Of a stretch of 64,000 bases of DNA, positions 57,264-64,000 are shown in pieces. Position numbers and translations under genes: made by a program. Under the pieces are notes generated by a model, which had not been told where the DNA came from, searched no databases, and was given only the letters and a program-made list of their open reading frames with translations. Every line of letters starts with the position of its first letter. Position 1 is the first letter of the stretch. The stretch spans positions 78,182-142,181 of the forward strand of contig CAVZHI010000014.1 in assembly GCA_963775015.1 (NCBI GenBank). Direction: 5' to 3'. This DNA is from JAEMQF01 sp963775015 (GTDB lineage: Bacteria > Pseudomonadota > Gammaproteobacteria > Burkholderiales > Burkholderiaceae_C).

Positions 57264-58564
57264 GCGTCCCCCGCCGGCAGATGCAAACGCGTCGCGCTCA
57301 CCGCGTCGTCCAATGCCGCCACCAGGGTGTCGGCCTGCGCATCGCCGAACGGCAGCGACAGCGCGATGAAGCCGCGCCGCGCCATGAACACACCGCGTTC
57401 GAGCAATGCGTAGTACAGCAAGTCCTTGGCGCGCGGGTCGGTGCCGGCCAAGTCAGCGGGTGATCGCAACGGGCGGCGCGTCGCGTGCAGGTTCATCATC
57501 GAACCCAGGCCGCTGAACTGCATCGCCACGCCCCGCTGCGCGAACACGCCGTTCAGTCGACCGCGCAGCTGCTCGCCGCGCGAGTTCAGCGTCTCCAGCG
57601 CAAAGGGGGTCAAGACGCGCTGCAAGCCGGCCAGGCCCGCGGCCATCGTCAGCACGTTGTTGTTGAACGTGCCGGCGTGCGGCAATGCGTCGGCGCGGCG
57701 CGGGTCGAAGCGCGCCATCACGTCCAGACGCCCTCCGAACGCGCCGAACGACAGACCGCCGCCGAAGTACTTGCCGAGCGTCGTCAGGTCCGGCTTCAGG
57801 CCCAGCAGCGCCTGGCGCCCGCCGATCGACAGGCGCGACGTCATGACTTCGTCGAGCACGAACAGCGCGCCGCATTCGCGCGCCAGTTCTTGCAGGCCGC
57901 GCAGAAACTCCGGGTCGCCGGGAATGCACCCGCCCGAGCCGAGCATCGGCTCGACAAGGATCGCGGCCAGCGCTGCGCCTTCGCGCGCGACGATCGCGCG
58001 CGTCGCGTCGAGGTCGTTGTACGGCGCGACCACGAACTCATGCGGCACGTTGACGGGAGAAACGCCGCCGCCAAACGCCAACACGCTGCCGTGGTAAGCG
58101 CCGTCGAAGACAAGAATCTTGCGCCGCCCGGTGTGCACTTTGGCGACGGCAAGCGCGAGCAGGTTCGCTTCGGTTCCCGAGTTCGTGAAACGCAGCAACT
58201 GCATCGACGCAAAGCGCGCCCGAATCTCGCGCGCGAGCGCGGCTTCACGCGCCGTGTGCGACGCGAGGCTCAGGCCGCCCTCGAGCGCGGCGTGCAGCGC
58301 GTCGCGGATGACAGGGTGCGAGTGGCCGTACAGGCCGGCGGTGAATTCGCCGAGCGCGTCGAGGTATTTGTGGCCATCGGCGTCCCACAGCCAGCACTCC
58401 TCGCCGCGCGCCATCGTGAGCGGAAACGGGTCGCTGAAGAGCACGGTTCGCGTATTGCCGCCGGGCATGACTTCGGCCGCGCTCTGAAACTGGCGCTCGC
58501 TGTTCGGGTTTCGCGCACGGTAGCGCGCCACCGTGTCGGCGAGTGCCGCGGCCAAGCTGGGCAT
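57260..58564 (-). CDS. Class III aminotransferase, glutamate-1-semialdehyde aminomutase-like
   Basis: 434 residues. PLP enzyme with the lysine in DLTTLGKYFGGGLSFGAFGGR, LFVLDEVMTSRLSIGG with the PLP Asp, TNSGTEANLLALAVAKVHTGRRKILVFDGAYHGSV, and GTFNNNVLTMAAGLAGL. HemL-like, but its context with a halogenase-like and a beta-hydroxyacid dehydrogenase argues against haem biosynthesis; it may aminate or isomerise a pathway intermediate. First gene of the trio. Confidence 0.88.
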   Translation of the reverse strand: MPSLAAALADTVARYRARNPNSERQFQSAAEVMPGGNTRTVLFSDPFPLTMARGEECWLWDADGHKYLDALGEFTAGLYGHSHPVIRDALHAALEGGLSLASHTAREAALAREIRARFASMQLLRFTNSGTEANLLALAVAKVHTGRRKILVFDGAYHGSVLAFGGGVSPVNVPHEFVVAPYNDLDATRAIVAREGAALAAILVEPMLGSGGCIPGDPEFLRGLQELARECGALFVLDEVMTSRLSIGGRQALLGLKPDLTTLGKYFGGGLSFGAFGGRLDVMARFDPRRADALPHAGTFNNNVLTMAAGLAGLQRVLTPFALETLNSRGEQLRGRLNGVFAQRGVAMQFSGLGSMMNLHATRRPLRSPADLAGTDPRAKDLLYYALLERGVFMARRGFIALSLPFGDAQADTLVAALDDAVSATRLHLPAGDA

Positions 58565-58616
58565 TCGGGTTCGGTGCGTTCATGCCGGCTACTCTAGCGC
58601 AGCGGCGCGCCCTGGT

Positions 58617-59723
58617 TCAACGCACCAGGTCGATGACCTTGACGCGAACCTTGCGCTCAGGCCCGCCGCCGCCGGAGACGACGCTCAGCTCCGCCATGTT
58701 GTCGATGCCGACGCGGTCGAGTTCGGCGACGAAGGTCGACAGCGTCTCGACGCGCCGGCCGTTCACGGCGACGATCACGTCGCCGATTTCGCCGCTGCGC
58801 CGGTTCAGCGGTTTCAGCCCCGCCGCCGCGGCCGGCGTGCCGCGGCCGACTTCGCCGATCACGACGCCGGAAATGCCGGCCCGCGCGACCAGATCCGGGC
58901 GCACCGGCGTGATGCCGATTCCGGGCAGCGGCGCCACGCCGCGCGAAATGAGCAGCGGCACGATGCGGTTCACGAGGTCCACCGGAATCGCGAACCCCAC
59001 GCCCGACGAGCTGCCCGACGCCGAGCGAATCGCCGTGTTCACGCCGATCAAGCGCCCTGCGCTGTCGAGCAGCGGCCCGCCCGAGTTGCCCGGGTTGATC
59101 GCCGCGTCGGTCTGGATCACGCCCGGGACTTCGCGGAAATCGGTCGTCGGCAATTCGCGATCCAGCGCGCTGATCAGACCCTGCGTGAGGGTTCGCGACA
59201 GGCCGAACGGATTGCCGATCGCGTACGTCGTCTGGCCGATGCGCAGGTCTTTCGAGGTGCCGAGCGGGATCGGCTTCAGGTCGCGCGGCACGCGCGCGAG
59301 CTGCACCACGGCGAGGTCGTATTCGGGCGAGCGCCCGACGAGCCGCGCTTCGATCGGCTGGCCCGCGTCGAGCTGGACGAACAGGCGCCGCGCGCCTTCC
59401 ACCACATGACTGTTCGTCACGATGTGGCCGCTGATGTCCCACACAAAACCGCTGCCCGCCGACTGCGAAACCTCAGGCCCGAACAGGCTCGTCTGCTGCA
59501 GCACTTCGCTCGTGATGTAGGCGACGCTCGGCGCGGCGGCAGCGAACAGGTCGACCACCTGCTGCTCGGCCGCGGGCAACACACCGCGCGCCGTGACGCT
59601 GCGCGGCGCCGCGGCGTCGCGCGCCTCGCTGCACGCGGCGTGACCGAGCAGGAGTGCGATTCCTGCGGCGCACGCCGCAGCGTGGGGACGCAGGGCGGGG
59701 CGGGAAAGACCTCGAAGGGGCAT
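58617..59723 (-). CDS. HtrA/Deg-type trypsin-like serine protease with PDZ domain
   Basis: 368 residues from MPLRGLSRPALRPHAAACAAGIALLLGHAACSEA; a signal peptide or lipobox (GHAAC). Catalytic triad: His in VTNSHVVEG, Asp in EYDLAVVQL, Ser in NPGNSGGPLLDSAG. One PDZ domain in the C-terminus (IGDVIVAVNGRRVETLSTFVAEL). Periplasmic quality-control protease. The reading frame extends to 59783, but the shorter start precedes the signal peptide. Confidence 0.9.
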   Translation of the reverse strand: MPLRGLSRPALRPHAAACAAGIALLLGHAACSEARDAAAPRSVTARGVLPAAEQQVVDLFAAAAPSVAYITSEVLQQTSLFGPEVSQSAGSGFVWDISGHIVTNSHVVEGARRLFVQLDAGQPIEARLVGRSPEYDLAVVQLARVPRDLKPIPLGTSKDLRIGQTTYAIGNPFGLSRTLTQGLISALDRELPTTDFREVPGVIQTDAAINPGNSGGPLLDSAGRLIGVNTAIRSASGSSSGVGFAIPVDLVNRIVPLLISRGVAPLPGIGITPVRPDLVARAGISGVVIGEVGRGTPAAAAGLKPLNRRSGEIGDVIVAVNGRRVETLSTFVAELDRVGIDNMAELSVVSGGGGPERKVRVKVIDLVR

Positions 59724-59797
59724 GATGCGGCGAATTCTCCAACAAGACGCCACGGCCGTAACATTGCAGCCGATGCTTGGCACCCAGGAGAGGGAAC

Positions 59798-60118
59798 ATG
59801 GGCCGATTTGTCATCGCTGCGTTCAAACCCAAGCCAGGCCAGCAAGCCCAGTTGATGGCTGTGGTGGAGAAGCATTGGCGCGTTCTGCACGCCGAGAACC
59901 TGGTCACCGACAGTCCGCGCTACGCGATGCAGGCCGAAGACGGAACGGTCATCGAGGTCTTCGAGTGGCGATCTGCTGAGGCGATCGAACAGGCACACCG
60001 CAACGCCGCCGTGCTCGCGCTCTGGGCCGAATTCGACGCCGCTTGCGAATACGCGCCCTTGGCCGGATTGGCCGAAGCGCAGCATCCGTTCGCCGAGTTC
60101 AAGTCGCTGGGCCTTTAG
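59798..60118 (+). CDS. Small monooxygenase-like (ABM-fold) protein
   Basis: 106 residues from MGRFVIAAFKPKPGQQAQLMAVVEKHWRVLHAENL, preceded by AGGAGAGGGA. TVIEVFEWRSAEAIEQAHRNAAVLALWAEFDAAC fits a ferredoxin-like ABM fold, seen in antibiotic-biosynthesis-monooxygenase-like and haem-degrading small proteins. No cofactor residues identify a function. Confidence 0.65.
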   Translation: MGRFVIAAFKPKPGQQAQLMAVVEKHWRVLHAENLVTDSPRYAMQAEDGTVIEVFEWRSAEAIEQAHRNAAVLALWAEFDAACEYAPLAGLAEAQHPFAEFKSLGL

Positions 60119-60141
60119 CCTTGCATGCCGCGGAGGCGATG

Positions 60142-60486
60142 ATGAAAACCGCAACCCACCTGGGCTTCTGCCTGTCCCTGCTCTGCCTTGCTCCGGCGGC
60201 GCACGCCGAGTCTTTGCGCTGCAACGGCCACAGCGCAGCGGAAGGCGACTCGCGCCTGTCGGTGCTCTACAAATGCGGCGAGCCGCTGCTCAAGGACAGC
60301 TACTGTGCGCCCGTCTTCTACGGGCCCAGCTTGCTTCCCGCCCCGGACGCGCTGGCCAGCAGCCTCGTGCCGTGCCAGCCGGTCGAGGACTGGCTCTATG
60401 ACCGCGGCCCCGGGAATCTGATGGCGACGGTTCGCTTCCGCTCAGGAGCAGTGCGCGCCATCTTCTACGGCCGCACGCCGAAGTAG
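60142..60486 (+). CDS. DUF2845 family periplasmic protein
   Basis: 114 residues. Signal peptide ending PAAHAES, then SLRCNGHSAAEGDSRLSVLYKCGEPLLKDSYC with the paired Cys of DUF2845, and RFRSGAVRAIFYGRTPK. Function unknown. Of two adjacent ATGs (60139 and 60142) the second is better spaced from the GGAGG. It is convergent with glyoxalase II. Confidence 0.82.
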   Translation: MKTATHLGFCLSLLCLAPAAHAESLRCNGHSAAEGDSRLSVLYKCGEPLLKDSYCAPVFYGPSLLPAPDALASSLVPCQPVEDWLYDRGPGNLMATVRFRSGAVRAIFYGRTPK

Positions 60487-60500
60487 CTCTTTTTCTTCAT

Positions 60501-61301
60501 TCACCACTTGTTGCGCAGTTCGCGCAACTTGATGAAGACGGTTTTTGCGTCGGGCTGCTCCGGCAACTCGGGAAAACTCTCGCGCAGTTTCGCGATCACG
60601 CTCGGGCTCGTCAGACGGAAAAAGGTGTTGAAGCGCTTCTCCTCGCGCAGCGTCGTGACGATCGAATTCGCCGGGTCGTGGCCGGCGACCTGGGGCAGGA
60701 GCGCCTTCGCGTCGGCGTTGTCGGGCTCGCGCGAGAGCGTGAACTTGAGGTTGTTCTCGATGTAGTCGTGCCCCGGGTAGATCTGCGTGTTGTCGGGCAA
60801 TCGATCGAGCTGCTCGGCAAACGTCTTGAACATGTCCTGCGGATTCCCGCCGTTGTGGCAATTGCCCGCGCCGGCGTTGAACAGCGTATCGCCGGAAAAC
60901 AGCGCCGGCGCTTCACCGTTTGCGGTGTGCGAACGCAGGCAGATGTGGCACATCGTGTGGCCCGGCGTGTCCAGGCATTCGAGCTCGACGGTTTTGCCGA
61001 CCTTGATCACGTCGCCCGCTTTCACGCCGCGGTCGACGCCGGGAATGCTCGACCCGGAACGGTGGTGCGCGATCACCTTCGCGCCGGTGGCGGCGACGAC
61101 CGCCGCGTTGCCGCCGATGTGGTCATGGTGCTCGTGCGTGTTCAGCAGCTGTGTGATGCGCCAGCCGCGCGCCTTCGCCGCGGCGAGGCATTTGCCGTGA
61201 TCCAGCGGGTCGATCGCGAGCGCCTCGCCGGTTTCGGCGCAGGCGATGAGGTAGTTGTAGTTGCGGTACGCGTTGCCGGTCCAGATGCGTTCGACGATCA
61301 T
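60501..61301 (-). CDS. gloB: Hydroxyacylglutathione hydrolase (glyoxalase II)
   Basis: 266 residues. MBL fold with the metal motif LLNTHEHHDHIGG (HxHxDH), LECLDTPGHTMCH and FSGDTLFNAGAGNCH, YPGHDYIENNLKF, and a C-terminal HAGH domain. Hydrolyses S-lactoylglutathione in methylglyoxal detoxification. Length and the HAGH region distinguish it from generic MBL hydrolases. Confidence 0.92.
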   Translation of the reverse strand: MIVERIWTGNAYRNYNYLIACAETGEALAIDPLDHGKCLAAAKARGWRITQLLNTHEHHDHIGGNAAVVAATGAKVIAHHRSGSSIPGVDRGVKAGDVIKVGKTVELECLDTPGHTMCHICLRSHTANGEAPALFSGDTLFNAGAGNCHNGGNPQDMFKTFAEQLDRLPDNTQIYPGHDYIENNLKFTLSREPDNADAKALLPQVAGHDPANSIVTTLREEKRFNTFFRLTSPSVIAKLRESFPELPEQPDAKTVFIKLRELRNKW

Positions 61302-61328
61302 GGTGTGCCCCTGTGGGTGGTCGGCGCC

Positions 61329-61826
61329 CTAGAAGACGCCCAGCATCAGCCCGCCGGCCAACGCCGCGCCGAGTTCGCGGCAACGTTGCAAGTCGTCGGG
61401 CGCGATCGTCTTTCGCGCCAGGATCGCCTCGGGCGTCTGCGCCTGGACGTTCACGATCAAGGTCGGCGCCACCTGCTTCAAGCGCCAGCCCGTCGCGATG
61501 CGCTCGACCTGGCGCGCCGCGACCTCGCCGTCGCTGCCGGCGCAGACCATGCAGGCGTAAGGCTTGCCGTTGAGGCGTTCCAGCGCGGCGTAGTAAGTGC
61601 GGTCGAAGAAGTCCTTCATCAGCCCGGCCATCGACGCCAGGTTCTCGGGCGTGGCGAAGATGTAGCCGTCGGCACTCAACAGGTCCGCGGGCCCGGCCTG
61701 CGGCGCGCGCACGAGGCGCACGGTGATGGAGTCTTCGGCGTCGTCGGCGCCGCCCGCTGCGGCCTGCGCCATTTGCAGCGTGCCGCCGGTGAGGGTGTGA
61801 TAAACGATCAGCAGGGTCTTGGACAT
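61329..61826 (-). CDS. Flavodoxin-fold NAD(P)H-dependent oxidoreductase
   Basis: 165 residues from MSKTLLIVYHTLTGGTLQMAQAAA, whose phosphate-binding loop (YHTLTGGT) follows the first strand. SADGYIFATPENLASMAGLMKDFFDRTYYAAL is typical of FMN reductases. Likely quinone or flavin reductase. The longer frame starts at 61853 but the SKTLL start fits the fold. Confidence 0.85.
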   Translation of the reverse strand: MSKTLLIVYHTLTGGTLQMAQAAAGGADDAEDSITVRLVRAPQAGPADLLSADGYIFATPENLASMAGLMKDFFDRTYYAALERLNGKPYACMVCAGSDGEVAARQVERIATGWRLKQVAPTLIVNVQAQTPEAILARKTIAPDDLQRCRELGAALAGGLMLGVF

Positions 61827-61858
61827 TCGCCAAGCATAGACGGTTCGCCGCACCGACC

Positions 61859-62632
61859 TCAGCGGACCGGTGGCAAGCCTCGAAGCGCGGGCCAGTAGCG
61901 CGGGTTTTGTTCGATCGTGTTGTGGCTCACCCCGGGAAGCACCTCGATCGCCGAGACTCCCTTCGCAAACCGCGTCTGCAGCCGTTCCGTGCTCGCGCGC
62001 GGAATCACTTCATCGTGCTCTGCGGCGACGATTTGGGTGGGTGCGCTCACCTGCGGCGCATAGCGCCACGACTCGTAGCGGTCGCGCAGCAGCCAGCGCA
62101 CCGGAAACCAGCCGAATTGGCTTGCAGCGATGTCCGCGAGGCTGTCGTACGGCGTGACCAGAATCAAGCGCGCGGCGTTGCGCCGGCTCGCCACCTGGAT
62201 CGCCACGCCGCTGCCCAGGCTGCGCCCGATCACGATGAGGTTCGAATGTTCGGCGTGAACCTTGTCGAACAAGGCCATCGCGTCTTCGACGAGCGCGGCC
62301 TCGGAAGGCGTGCCTGCGCTGCCGCCATAGCCACGGTAGTGCAGCGCAAAAACCGCGTGGTCGGGAAACGCCGCCGTCAGGCCAGGCAGGCTCAGCGACA
62401 CATCCTCGGCGTTGCCGCCGAAGTAGATCACGGCGTTCGGGCCGCGGTGCCGGCGAGTCGACACGAGCACGTCGCCTGCGGCCGTGGGCAGGGTCAGCAG
62501 GTTCGCCGAACTGCCGGCGGAGCGCGGCTGCGGAAAGTAGATCAGCGAACGCTGAAAGAAGAACAGCGCGGCGCAAAGCGCTGCGTACCCGAAAGCAATG
62601 ACCAGCAGCACATTGAGCAATCCACGCGTCAT
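61859..62632 (-). CDS. Alpha/beta hydrolase, membrane-anchored (BEM46-like)
   Basis: 257 residues with an N-terminal TM anchor (LLNVLLVIAFGYAALCAALFFFQRSLIYFPQPR). Nucleophile elbow GRSLGSGVAI, DEVIP with acid, and late His in PGVSHNTIEQ. ALHYRGYGGSAGTPSE is the oxyanion region. Family of lipid or thioester hydrolases of unknown substrate. Confidence 0.88.
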   Translation of the reverse strand: MTRGLLNVLLVIAFGYAALCAALFFFQRSLIYFPQPRSAGSSANLLTLPTAAGDVLVSTRRHRGPNAVIYFGGNAEDVSLSLPGLTAAFPDHAVFALHYRGYGGSAGTPSEAALVEDAMALFDKVHAEHSNLIVIGRSLGSGVAIQVASRRNAARLILVTPYDSLADIAASQFGWFPVRWLLRDRYESWRYAPQVSAPTQIVAAEHDEVIPRASTERLQTRFAKGVSAIEVLPGVSHNTIEQNPRYWPALRGLPPVR

Positions 62633-62788
62633 CGTGATCGAGTGCGTCGCTCGTCGGGGTCGATGGGGCGAGGCTTCATGACAGCCCTTTTCGTCGAGGA
62701 ATCGTCATTCTGGCAGGGCAGCCGCGTGCGACACTGTTCGGGTCCCCTGCCCTTCACTCCTTGGGCCACCGCCCGCAGAAAGACGCCT

Positions 62789-63067
62789 ATGTGGATCCTC
62801 GTCAAAGTGGTCAAGGGCAGCAAGTATTTCGAGCCCGAAACGCAGGTCGACAACCACGTGCTGCTGAGCGACAGCAGCGAAATGGTGATCTCGGCGCGTG
62901 CGTCGGGCGACGCGACGTATCGCTTCGAGGTGCGCCGCGGGAATGAGAACTTCATCCTCGCCGAGTACACCGGCGCCGAAGCGAAGGGTTCCCTGACGGC
63001 GAAGTTCCTCGAGTTGGCGGCGAAGATCGGCGCCGTCTCGATGGCTGTCGCCCCCGCCGCCGCTTAG
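62789..63067 (+). CDS. Hypothetical protein, C-terminus fused to IS junction
   Basis: 92 residues: MWILVKVVKGSKYFEPETQVDNHVLLSDSSEMVISARASGDATYRFEVRRGNENFILAEYTGAEAKGSL, a small predicted beta protein with no family I recognise. The TAG stop is made from the last bases of the host sequence (TA) and the first base of the inserted IS (G at 63067), so the original protein may have been longer. Confidence 0.6.
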   Translation: MWILVKVVKGSKYFEPETQVDNHVLLSDSSEMVISARASGDATYRFEVRRGNENFILAEYTGAEAKGSLTAKFLELAAKIGAVSMAVAPAAA

Positions 63068-63999
63068 AAGTTATCCGTAAATAGTAAACTACCGTCCCGA
63101 GCCGCACTGCGCGCGGCGTTGGGGCGGAGCGATGACGGCCAAACGAGTTGAGTCATGGGTGGTCACGGACGATTTCTGGCAGCGAGTCGAGCCATTGATT
63201 CCGGTGCGCACGCGGCCGGCCGGCAAGGAGTTCGTTCGCAAGGCGGGGGCGGGTCGGCCGCCGAAGCCGGCGCGGCAGGTCTTCGAAGCGGTGGTGTACG
63301 TGCTTCGAACCGGCTGCCAATGGAAGGCGCTGCCCAAGGAACGGTTCGGCAGCGCCAGTGCCGTGCACAAGCGTTTTCTGGAGTGGGAGGACGCCGGCGT
63401 GTTCGAAGCCATCTGGAAGGCCGGGCTGGCCGAGTACGACCAGATGGAGGGGATCGCTTGGCGATGGCAGAGCATCGACGGGGCCATGTTCAAGGCGCCA
63501 CTGGCACAAGAAGCGGTCGGGCCGAACCCGACCGACCGGGAAAAAAAGGGAAGCAAGCGCCATCTGCTGGTGGACGGACGTGGCGTCCCGTTGTCGCTCA
63601 TCGTGACCGGAGCCAACGTGAATGACCTGACCAAGCTCGATGACGTGCTTGGCGCTATCGTGGTGAAGCGAGTGCAGCCCACGATCAGGCGCAGCAAGCA
63701 CCTGTGTGCCGATGCCGGCTATCGAAGCAAGGCTACGGCAGGCATCATCGAGGCGCACGGCTACATCCCGCATGTCGTTGATCGCCGGCAGGAGAAAGAA
63801 CGCAAGCGGCGCGACCCCAAGAAGAAGGCTCGGCGTTGGGTTGTCGAGGTCTGCCACAGTTGGTTCAACCGATTCCGCAAACTACTCGTTCGCTACGAGA
63901 AACTCGAACGAAGCTTCGTCGCGCTCAACCACATCGCCGCGGCCATCATCGCGTTCCGCAAGGTACCGCTGAAGGTCAACATTATTTATGGATAGGCTC
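63067..63999 (+). mobile_element. IS5-family insertion sequence
   Basis: About 933 bases. The ends are imperfect inverted repeats: left GAAGTTATCCGTAAATAGT, right (reverse complement) GAGCCTATCCATAAATAAT. The target duplication appears to be TTA or TA; only its first base lies inside the window on the right. Contains one full transposase gene. Confidence 0.83.
63132..63995 (+). CDS. IS5-family transposase
   Basis: 287 residues, single uninterrupted ORF. N-terminal DUF4096-type region (TDDFWQRVEPLIPVRTRPAG, VYVLRTGCQWKALPKERFGSASAVHKRFLEW) and DDE catalytic domain with WQSIDGAMFKAPL, HLLVDGRGVPLSLIVTGANVNDLTKLDDVL, CADAGYRSKATAGI and a late Arg/Lys-rich WFNRFRKLLVRYEKLERSFVALN with the catalytic Glu. 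Intact, so the element may be active. Confidence 0.9.
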   Translation: MTAKRVESWVVTDDFWQRVEPLIPVRTRPAGKEFVRKAGAGRPPKPARQVFEAVVYVLRTGCQWKALPKERFGSASAVHKRFLEWEDAGVFEAIWKAGLAEYDQMEGIAWRWQSIDGAMFKAPLAQEAVGPNPTDREKKGSKRHLLVDGRGVPLSLIVTGANVNDLTKLDDVLGAIVVKRVQPTIRRSKHLCADAGYRSKATAGIIEAHGYIPHVVDRRQEKERKRRDPKKKARRWVVEVCHSWFNRFRKLLVRYEKLERSFVALNHIAAAIIAFRKVPLKVNIIYG

Positions 64000-64000
64000 T

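Overview
This is a GC-rich, gene-dense window from a betaproteobacterium, most likely order Burkholderiales (Comamonadaceae or a close relative). The placement rests on the type and order of the genes: a complete atpIBEFHAGDC operon, a large fused indolepyruvate:ferredoxin oxidoreductase, Liv and TRAP transporters, a methylcrotonyl-CoA carboxylase pair, and a GC-rich hairpin repeat between atpF and atpH. It is an inference from family resemblance, not from a 16S or marker search. I found no tRNA, rRNA or CRISPR array.

Layout. 1-3.9 kb: a leftward livG-livF-livH-livM-livK amino-acid ABC transporter operon (livK runs off the left edge), divergent from 4.07-7.65 kb, a ~1190-residue 2-oxoacid:ferredoxin oxidoreductase. 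7.8-14.3 kb: a lipoprotein esterase, a remarkable histidine phosphatase-POTRA-TpsB barrel fusion, a nitronate monooxygenase, a carboxymuconolactone-decarboxylase-like protein, cytochrome b561, an acetyltransferase and a SnoaL-like protein. 14.3-19.0 kb: a small membrane protein, then a dctP-(hairpin)-dctQ-dctM-amidase operon. 19.3-24.1 kb: a metallo-beta-lactamase-fold gene split by a 3.85-kb element with three overlapping tyrosine recombinases (a RIT, recombinase-in-trio, element) bounded by perfect 29-bp inverted repeats. 24.3-30.5 kb: a LytS/LytTR two-component pair, Rep-type helicase, an unknown gene and an AEC permease. 30.5-37.9 kb: the ATP synthase operon with a recognisable promoter. 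37.9-41.6 kb: aldose epimerase, HpcH/HpaI aldolase, an acetyltransferase and a divergent cytochrome b/cytochrome c' pair. 41.8-45.6 kb: a badly frameshifted SLBB polysaccharide-export gene and an intact Wzz-type chain-length regulator. 45.6-53.9 kb: a DsbA-fold isomerase, DUF1289, YbaK deacylase, the methylcrotonyl-CoA carboxylase subunits around a DUF4126 gene with a LiuR-like operator upstream, then DinB, rhodanese and phosphatidylserine decarboxylase. 54-58.6 kb: an EamA permease and a translationally coupled trio of a GSA-aminomutase-like enzyme, a flavin-dependent halogenase-like protein and a beta-hydroxyacid dehydrogenase. 58.6-64 kb: HtrA-type protease, small proteins, glyoxalase II, flavodoxin-fold reductase, an alpha/beta hydrolase and an IS5-family insertion at the right edge.

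How the parts fit. The Liv transporter, the ferredoxin oxidoreductase and the methylcrotonyl-CoA carboxylase are all consistent with uptake and catabolism of branched-chain or aromatic amino acids. The TRAP transporter plus amidase look like uptake and hydrolysis of an amide. The best candidates for something new are the phosphatase-TpsB fusion, the halogenase trio, and the RIT insertion with its unequal ends.

Data quality. Several conserved genes carry frameshifts. In at least five places, deleting one base from a short G or C run restores the frame. This looks more like insertion errors in the sequence than widespread gene decay, so frameshifted genes are annotated over their whole reconstructed span.
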